This document shows positions 1-5,053 of a DNA stretch of 5,053 bases, piece by piece. Both the position numbers and the translations under genes were made by a program. Position 1 is the stretch's first letter. Every line of letters starts with the position of its first letter. The notes beneath the pieces were generated by a model, which was given only the letters and a program-made list of their open reading frames with translations, was not told the DNA's origin and did not search any database. This DNA is from Nitrospiraceae bacterium (GTDB lineage Bacteria; Nitrospirota; UBA9217). The stretch lies in NCBI GenBank assembly GCA_003454665.1, contig DMKB01000052.1, forward strand, positions 1 to 5,053, written 5' to 3'.

Positions 1-1107
1 AAGGCTGTTTTCGTACTCCTCCTTTGTGCAATAACAATCTCCCTTCTTCTGCTGGCGATCGCGAATGAGCTCTTTGCCCAGAAAAAAGGCAAACCCAAGG
101 GCATGCCCCCGGCGAATGTCGTCATCGCGACAGCGACATCGGGGATGATCGCCCCTCAAGTTGAATATGTCGGAACCGTCTATTATAAAGAGGTTTCCGA
201 CGTGGCGTCCGAGGTGGCCGGCAGTGTCGGAAAGGTGAGCTTCGAAGAGGGCCGGCGGGTAAAAAGGGGGCGCCACCTCGTGAAGCTCAACACGGACATA
301 CTCGAAAAAAAACTCGTTTCCGCGAAGTCGAACTACGAGCAGATACTCATGGACCTCGAAAAGGCCAAAATAGACCTCAAAAGAATAGAAACGCTGTATA
401 AAGAAGACTCGATAGCAGAGCAGATCTACGACGACAACCGGTTTCGTGTCTCCGGTCTCGAAAAGAAGGCCCTCGGTCTTGAGGCTGAGATGGGGCAGCT
501 CACCGTAGAGCTCCGCAAGGCAACGATCCGCGCACCCTTCTCCGGGGTGATCCTCAAGAAGCATGTTCAACGGGGCGAGTGGTTGTCGAGAGGCTCGCCC
601 GTGGCCACCATCGCCAGGAACAGCGTGATGGACGTTATCGTGAACGTTCCGGAAGAAGTCATGCGCCATGTGCGGACCAACCGGAAGGTTGAGGTCACCG
701 TCGGCGGGAGGTCGCTGCAGGGAACCGTGTTCGCCGTGATCCCGCGGGGAGACGTGGCCACGCGAACCTTCCCGGTGAAGGTACGGGTGCGTAACAGCAC
801 GGGTGCGCTTGCGGAAGGCATGGAAGCGCGGGTGACCCTGCCGAAGGGAGAAACGCAGAAAGCCATTCTGGTGCCCCGTGACGCCCTCATCCCGAAGTTC
901 GGCAATACCGTCGTCTTTGCCGTCGTCAAATCCAAGGCGGTCATGATCAACGTCCAGGTCGTCGGCTACCAGGGGCTACAGGCCGGCGTACTCGGCGAGG
1001 GACTCAAGAAAGGAATGCAGGTCGTCATCAAGGGCAACGAGCGGCTGCAGCCCGGCCAGGATGTCAGCATCAACCAGGACAGGAAGAGCGTAAAAAAGGG
1101 CAACTGA
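1..1107 (+). CDS. RND efflux periplasmic adaptor subunit (membrane fusion protein, HlyD/AcrA-like), 5'-truncated by window edge
   Basis: This is the periplasmic adaptor that links the RND permease encoded next to it to an outer-membrane TolC-type channel. The frame is open from base 1, so the start lies upstream; 368 residues are visible. Residues 2-21 are a hydrophobic run (AVFVLLLCAI and on) followed by LFAQKKGKPKG. It reads as a Sec signal peptide, perhaps cleaved after LFA, or as an N-terminal membrane anchor. There is no proper lipobox. The domain order is the family's: first lipoyl half-motif at about 69-97, alpha-helical hairpin at about 98-172 (rich in Lys/Glu/Leu, coiled-coil-like), second lipoyl half at about 175-205 with the typical APFSG (178-182), beta-barrel at about 209-282 with GMEARV, and membrane-proximal domain at about 287-359. 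The hairpin tip keeps R128, L132 and D144 of the TolC-docking motif but has Ala139 where AcrA has Ser. The ATG at 103 is internal, because the secretion signal lies before it. Family assignment is secure; the substrate is unknown. Confidence 0.95.
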   Translation, partial: KAVFVLLLCAITISLLLLAIANELFAQKKGKPKGMPPANVVIATATSGMIAPQVEYVGTVYYKEVSDVASEVAGSVGKVSFEEGRRVKRGRHLVKLNTDILEKKLVSAKSNYEQILMDLEKAKIDLKRIETLYKEDSIAEQIYDDNRFRVSGLEKKALGLEAEMGQLTVELRKATIRAPFSGVILKKHVQRGEWLSRGSPVATIARNSVMDVIVNVPEEVMRHVRTNRKVEVTVGGRSLQGTVFAVIPRGDVATRTFPVKVRVRNSTGALAEGMEARVTLPKGETQKAILVPRDALIPKFGNTVVFAVVKSKAVMINVQVVGYQGLQAGVLGEGLKKGMQVVIKGNERLQPGQDVSINQDRKSVKKGN

Positions 1108-1110
1108 GGA
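1106..1110 (+). promoter_or_regulatory. Ribosome binding site for the RND permease gene
   Basis: GAGGA sits 4 bases before the ATG at 1115 and overlaps the TGA stop of the adaptor gene (1105-1107). This supports the chosen permease start and suggests that ribosomes finishing the adaptor can reinitiate on the permease. The spacing is on the short side. The role is inferred from sequence and position only. Confidence 0.7.
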
Positions 1111-1114
1111 ACAC

Positions 1115-4100
1115 ATGGACCCCATTAAGTTCTCCATAGAAAAGCCGGTCACCGTATTGGTGGGTATCATCATCGTCGTGCTCTTCGGCCTCATCGGCCT
1201 GTATCGCATGCCCTACCAGCTCAGTCCTACGGTCACGGTCCCTGAAATCACCGTCACCACCCTCTGGCCCGGCGCTACGCCCTACGAAGTTGAGCGCGAC
1301 ATCATCGAAGAGCAGGAAGAGGCGCTCAAGGGCATCCCCGGGCTTTCGGAGATGGAGAGCTCATCCTTCAACAGCAGGGGCGAGATCACCCTTCGGTTCA
1401 AGCTCGAAACAAACGTGGACGATGCCCTGCTCCGGGTCTCGAACAAGCTGAACGAAGTCCCCTCCTATCCCGAAAACGTCGAGAAGCCGGTCATGAACGC
1501 CACGGGCGCGGCAACGTCGCCGGTCATCTGGATCATCTTCAAGTCCAGGGAGGACAATCCCCGTTCCATCAACACCTACCGCACGTTCTTTGAGAACGAG
1601 ATCCGGCAATACCTCGAACGGGTAGACGGCGTTGCCGACCTGTTCATCGGCGGCGGCACGAAGCGGGAGCTTCACGTCATCGTTGCGCCGGAGAAACTCG
1701 CCGCCCACGGTCTGACGGTGAACGACGTGGTCAATACCATCAGGACGGAAAACATCAACGTCTCTGCCGGCACCCTGGGCGTGGCGCGACGGAACTACCG
1801 CATCAGGACTGTCGGAGAGTTCATCTCGCCCGACGACATGAAAGCAATGGTCATCCGGTCCACGGGCCAGCAGCGGGTCCGCTTGAGCGATGTGGCACGC
1901 GTCGAATTCGGCTATGAAAAACGGGTTGTGGCCATGATGCACAACGCCAAGGAAGGCATGGCCATCGGCGTGAAGCCCGAGCCGGACACGAATATCCTCG
2001 AACTCACGAACAACGTCGAGGAGGTCGTTCAGTGGATCAACACCGAGAAGCTCCCGAAGGAGGGCGTGTACCTCGACTGGGTATATGACCAGCGGCCGTA
2101 CATCAACGGCGCCATCGACCTCATGAAGATCAACATCCTCATCGGCGGTATCCTGGCTGTCACGGTCCTGCTGGTCTTTCTGCGGAGCCTCACGTCGACC
2201 ATCATCGTGGCCACGGCGATTCCGATCAGTGTCATCGGGACCTTCATCTTCATGAATGCCTCCGGCAGAAACCTGAACGTCGTGAGCCTCGCCGGCATCG
2301 CCTTTGCCGTGGGCATGCTCGTGGACAGCGCCATCGTGGTCCTCGAGAACATCGACCGCCACCGGAGCATGGGCAAGTCGCCCTTCGAGGCGGCCTACGA
2401 CGGTACCAAGGAGGTCTGGGGAGCGATTCTCGCCTCGACCCTGACGACGGTCGCCGTCTTTCTTCCCATCGTCTTCGTGGAAGAGGAAGCAGGCCAGCTT
2501 TTCCGGGACATCGCCATAGCCGTGACCTGTGCAGTCACGCTTAGTCTTTTCGTCTCCATATCCGTAATTCCAACGCTCTCGAACCAGCTTTTTACGCGCA
2601 TCGGGAGAAAGCGCTTCAGGGCAGAGCGGCTCACGAAACTCGGCACCCGGCTTGCCGGCCGGATCATGGAGTTGGTGACCCTTGCCGTCCGTGACACAAA
2701 AACCCGGCTGATCACAATCATCGGGCTCGTGCTACTATCAATCATCGCAATTCTTGCTCTGATCCCCAAGGCCGAATATCTGCCCCAGGGAAACCGGAAT
2801 CTCGTCATCAGCATCCTCATCCCGCCTCCGGGCCTTTCGTACGAAGAGAGCCGGGAGATCGGCGAGCATATTTTCCGGATGAACAAGCCGTATTTCGGAG
2901 AGTCGCAAGACGGGTTTCCTCCGATCAAGAACATGTTCTACGTAGGAGCAGATACGTTCAACATCTTCGGCGCCATCAGCAAGGAAGAACAACGCGCCGG
3001 AGAACTCATTCCCTTGTTCATGCGTACGATCTTCAGTATCCCGGGGATGTTCGGTGTAAGCATCCAGGCCGGCATCTTTCAGACGCGGCTGGGACGGGCC
3101 CGGACCATCGACGTTGACGTGAGCGGCGACGACCTGGACCGCGTCGTCCAGACAGCGGATGCCATGTTCAACATCGTCAGGCAGCAGATCCCCGAAGCAC
3201 AGGTGCGGCCGATCCCTTCCCTGGAACTCCTGTACCCCGAGGTGAGGCTCCTGCCGGACCGTGAACGGGTCAAGGCCGCCGGCATGTCGTCCGCCGATCT
3301 CGGAATCGCGCTGGACGTGCTCATGGACGGACGGAAGATCGGGGAGTATGCCCAGCCCGGGGAAAAGAAGATCGACCTCGTGCTGAAGGCCTCGGAACAG
3401 GACGTTGCCACGCCCGAGGACCTCTACCGGTCGCTGATCGTCACGCCGGGCGGACGAATCGTACCGGTATCGTCGTTGACCCGGCTCGAGCGAACGTCAG
3501 GCATCAACGAAATCCGTCACCTGGAGCGGAACCGGACCATCACCCTCCAGGTGACGCCGCCCATGACCATGCCGCTGCAGGAGGCCATGGAGATCATCGA
3601 GAAGAAAGTCTTCACGGTGCTGAAGCAGCAGGATCTTCTGAAGGACGTGACCATGAACATGAGCGGTGCGGCGGACAAGCTTACGGTAACAAGAAGGACG
3701 CTCCAGTGGGACTTCCTCCTTGCGGCTCTAATAGCCTATCTCCTGATGTCGGCCCTCTTCGGGAATTTCGGCTATCCCCTGATCATCATGTGCACCGTGC
3801 CGCTCGCCGCTGCCGGCGGCTTCATGGGGCTCGGCCTGGTCAACCTTTTTACGCTCCAGCCCTTCGACATCCTGACCATGCTCGGCTTTGTCATCCTCGT
3901 CGGCGTGGTGGTGAACAACGCCATCCTGATCGTCTACCAGGCACTGAACAACGTGCGCATTCACAACATGGATTACCGGGACGCCGTGCTGGAGTCGGTC
4001 CGGACGCGGCTCCGTCCGATCTACATGAGCGCCATGACGAGCATCTTCGGCATGATGCCCCTCGTCGTAGCTCCGGGGCCGGGCTCGGAACTGTACCGGG

Positions 4101-4249
4101 GCCTCGGCAGCGTGATCCTCGGCGGTATCGCCCTTTCCACGGTGTTCACGGTGTTCGTGATCCCGGCCCTGCTCATGTTCTTTATTACCATGGAAAAGAG
4201 AGGAACCATGATCCCCCCTGACCCTGGTTCGAGGTCCCCCCGGGAATGA
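1115..4249 (+). CDS. RND-family efflux permease, inner membrane (AcrB/HAE-1-like)
   Basis: This is the proton-driven pump of the tripartite system, a predicted inner-membrane trimer that exports substrates through the adaptor and TolC-like channel encoded on either side. Its 1044 residues match the usual length of AcrB-type permeases (about 1050). The N-terminus (MDPIKFSIEKPVTV) leads into TM1 at about 12-30. A large periplasmic loop at about 31-337 is followed by TM2-TM6 (about 338-490), TM7 (531-550), a second periplasmic loop (about 552-862) and TM8-TM12 (about 865-1025). This is the duplicated RND layout. TM4 carries GMLVDSAIVVLENI: D404 matches AcrB Asp407, while S405 stands where AcrB has Asp408. 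TM10 carries GVVVNNAILIV, with N934 at the AcrB Lys940 position. RLRPIYMS (965-972) keeps the AcrB Arg971 equivalent, with Ser for Thr978. These alignments are by eye. There is no CusA-like TM4 signature (DAAIVMIENAH), so a heavy-metal (HME) pump is unlikely. The start is supported by the Shine-Dalgarno sequence and the typical N-terminus. The frame is intact; drug, solvent, lipid or other export cannot be told apart. Confidence 0.96.
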   Translation: MDPIKFSIEKPVTVLVGIIIVVLFGLIGLYRMPYQLSPTVTVPEITVTTLWPGATPYEVERDIIEEQEEALKGIPGLSEMESSSFNSRGEITLRFKLETNVDDALLRVSNKLNEVPSYPENVEKPVMNATGAATSPVIWIIFKSREDNPRSINTYRTFFENEIRQYLERVDGVADLFIGGGTKRELHVIVAPEKLAAHGLTVNDVVNTIRTENINVSAGTLGVARRNYRIRTVGEFISPDDMKAMVIRSTGQQRVRLSDVARVEFGYEKRVVAMMHNAKEGMAIGVKPEPDTNILELTNNVEEVVQWINTEKLPKEGVYLDWVYDQRPYINGAIDLMKINILIGGILAVTVLLVFLRSLTSTIIVATAIPISVIGTFIFMNASGRNLNVVSLAGIAFAVGMLVDSAIVVLENIDRHRSMGKSPFEAAYDGTKEVWGAILASTLTTVAVFLPIVFVEEEAGQLFRDIAIAVTCAVTLSLFVSISVIPTLSNQLFTRIGRKRFRAERLTKLGTRLAGRIMELVTLAVRDTKTRLITIIGLVLLSIIAILALIPKAEYLPQGNRNLVISILIPPPGLSYEESREIGEHIFRMNKPYFGESQDGFPPIKNMFYVGADTFNIFGAISKEEQRAGELIPLFMRTIFSIPGMFGVSIQAGIFQTRLGRARTIDVDVSGDDLDRVVQTADAMFNIVRQQIPEAQVRPIPSLELLYPEVRLLPDRERVKAAGMSSADLGIALDVLMDGRKIGEYAQPGEKKIDLVLKASEQDVATPEDLYRSLIVTPGGRIVPVSSLTRLERTSGINEIRHLERNRTITLQVTPPMTMPLQEAMEIIEKKVFTVLKQQDLLKDVTMNMSGAADKLTVTRRTLQWDFLLAALIAYLLMSALFGNFGYPLIIMCTVPLAAAGGFMGLGLVNLFTLQPFDILTMLGFVILVGVVVNNAILIVYQALNNVRIHNMDYRDAVLESVRTRLRPIYMSAMTSIFGMMPLVVAPGPGSELYRGLGSVILGGIALSTVFTVFVIPALLMFFITMEKRGTMIPPDPGSRSPRE
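4231..4234 (+). promoter_or_regulatory. Possible weak ribosome binding site for the TolC-like gene
   Basis: GAGG lies inside the last codons of the permease gene, 11 bases before the ATG at 4246, which is wider than ideal. A GGGA directly abuts the start codon and is too close to act as a normal site. With the ATGA overlap, initiation probably depends at least partly on coupling to permease translation. That is an inference from the spacing. Confidence 0.3.
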
Positions 4250-5053
4250 AGAGATTCGTGTTCTCCATATGCGCGGCCTCCCTCTGTGCGCTTCCGGCAT
4301 ATGCCCTCACGATCGACGAGGCGATCGAACTCGCCCGCGCCAACAACCACCGCCTGAAGCAATACCGGCATTTGACGCAGGCACAGGAAAACCGGGTCGG
4401 CTCGGAAGCAGCGGCCTTCTGGCCTTCCGTGGACCTGGACTATAGGGCTGCGCGGTCGGACGAGGCCTTCGATTTTGCTGCCCAACCCCCAACATTCCGG
4501 AAACAGACACAGTCTACTGCCACGGCTACGGCTTCCTATAATCTCTTCAGCGGCCTGAGCGACTGGCATGATGTGAAAAGCGCAAAAGCGCTGCTGCAGG
4601 CATCTCGCTACGAACTGCAGGGAGTGGAAGCAGATATCGTTCTTGAGGCGAAAAACACGTTCATCGAGGTTCTGCGGGCGCAGCAGAACCTCCTCGTTGC
4701 CCGGGAAGCAGTGACACTCCTCCAGAGCCAGCGGCGGAACGCGGAGCTTCAGTACCGCGTGGGCCTCACGGCAAAGAACGAATTACTGAAGGTCGAGGTG
4801 GAACTGGCCTCTGCGCAGCAGGAGCGCATCCGCACCGAAGGGCTCCTGCGCGTTGCGAAGCGGGCCCTCGAACGGGCGATCGGCATCGCGATGATCGATG
4901 ATGAATCCTTTGAGGAACTTGGCGAAATCGAAAAAAAAGCGATCTACATCGACAGGCTTGCCGATATCATGTATGACAACAGGAGTGAACTCGCCTATCT
5001 CCGGTCACGCAAGAAGAGCCGGGAGTATACCCGGAGATCCATCCTGGGCGGCT
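4246..5053 (+). CDS. TolC-family outer membrane efflux channel protein, 3'-truncated by window edge
   Basis: This is the outer-membrane channel partner of the pump, of which the first 269 residues are visible; the frame is still open at the window end. The start ATG overlaps the permease stop (ATGA, 4246-4249). It is confirmed by a clear Sec signal peptide, MKRFVFSICAASLCALPAYA, with likely cleavage after AYA. The mature protein opens with LTIDEAIELARANNHRLK, the usual start of TolC/OEP proteins. A strand-like region (about 59-103, with SYNLFSGLSD) probably forms outer-membrane beta-barrel strands. Long helices rich in Ala, Leu, Glu and Gln follow (about 104-212), building the periplasmic tunnel. 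RVGLTAKNELLKVEVELA (171-188) matches the helix-turn tip of the first TolC repeat (VGLxAxTDV in E. coli TolC), with Asn and Glu for Thr and Asp. This tip is where adaptors dock. The second structural repeat would begin near 230-250 and continue beyond the window; the family is usually about 420-500 residues. It is most likely co-transcribed with the pump genes. Confidence 0.93.
   Translation, partial: MKRFVFSICAASLCALPAYALTIDEAIELARANNHRLKQYRHLTQAQENRVGSEAAAFWPSVDLDYRAARSDEAFDFAAQPPTFRKQTQSTATATASYNLFSGLSDWHDVKSAKALLQASRYELQGVEADIVLEAKNTFIEVLRAQQNLLVAREAVTLLQSQRRNAELQYRVGLTAKNELLKVEVELASAQQERIRTEGLLRVAKRALERAIGIAMIDDESFEELGEIEKKAIYIDRLADIMYDNRSELAYLRSRKKSREYTRRSILGG

Noticed and set aside
16..27. 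Possible lipoprotein signal (LLLC) in the adaptor N-terminus
   Set aside because: The cysteine sits in the middle of the hydrophobic run, with Leu at -1 instead of Gly or Ala, and the hydrophobic stretch continues after it, so it does not fit a lipobox.
103..105. ATG at 103 as the start of the adaptor gene
   Set aside because: The same frame is open back to base 1 and encodes a hydrophobic signal or anchor segment that a periplasmic adaptor needs. Starting at 103 would remove it, so the true start lies before the window.
1361..2362. Long reverse-strand ORF of 333 codons inside the permease gene
   Set aside because: It lies wholly antisense to a clearly conserved RND permease. Its product is rich in Asp, His, Arg and Val in a low-complexity way typical of GC-rich shadow frames, with no recognisable domain.
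3706..4221. Same-strand ORF of 171 codons in another frame of the permease gene
   Set aside because: It overlaps the part encoding TM8-TM12 of the permease. Its Arg/Pro/His-rich product matches no family, and the permease frame explains the sequence.
4226..4237. GGTTCGAGGTCC resembles the T-arm of a tRNA
   Set aside because: The flanking bases do not pair to form the five-base T stem, no acceptor or anticodon arm is found upstream, and the site lies inside the permease coding end.
1115..4249. Heavy-metal (CusA/CzcA-type) RND pump
   Set aside because: The TM4 motif is VDSAIVVLENI and not the HME-type DAAIVMIENAH pattern, and I saw no methionine pairs or metal-binding neighbours suggesting copper, silver or zinc export.
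3728..4569. Overlapping reverse-strand ORFs across the permease-channel junction
   Set aside because: Both + strand frames here are supported by protein family features (RND TM8-TM12, a TolC signal peptide and N-terminus). The reverse ORFs are shadows.

Overview
The window holds most of one three-gene operon, all on the + strand. It encodes a tripartite RND-type efflux system of a Gram-negative (diderm) bacterium: a periplasmic adaptor (membrane fusion protein), an inner-membrane RND permease, and a TolC-family outer-membrane channel. The adaptor is cut at its 5' end by the window edge and the channel is cut at its 3' end. Only the RND permease gene is complete.

Layout: 1-1107 is the adaptor, whose frame is open from the first base. 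The visible part starts within or just before a hydrophobic signal or anchor segment. A 7-base gap (1108-1114) follows, with a Shine-Dalgarno sequence overlapping the adaptor stop codon. The RND permease (1044 aa) occupies 1115-4249. The TolC-like gene starts at 4246, with its ATG overlapping the permease TGA (ATGA), and runs off the end at 5053. There is essentially no non-coding DNA. I see no promoter, terminator, RNA gene, CRISPR array, insertion sequence or attachment site.

How they work together: the permease would take up substrate from the periplasm or inner membrane using proton motive force. The adaptor bridges the permease to the outer-membrane channel, and the channel gives an exit to the outside. 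The substrate cannot be read from the sequence. No regulator or substrate-specific enzyme lies in the window.

Organism: an outer membrane is implied by the TolC gene and the periplasmic adaptor. The DNA is fairly GC-rich, and the long reverse-strand ORFs are typical shadows of GC-rich coding sequence. The sequence style suggests a proteobacterium-like diderm, perhaps from the former Deltaproteobacteria or a related lineage. This is a low-confidence impression, not a demonstrated placement.

I did not find a convincing previously undescribed system. The points most worth a second look are residue differences from E. coli AcrB at the proton-relay positions of the permease, and a changed serine in the adaptor's TolC-docking motif.
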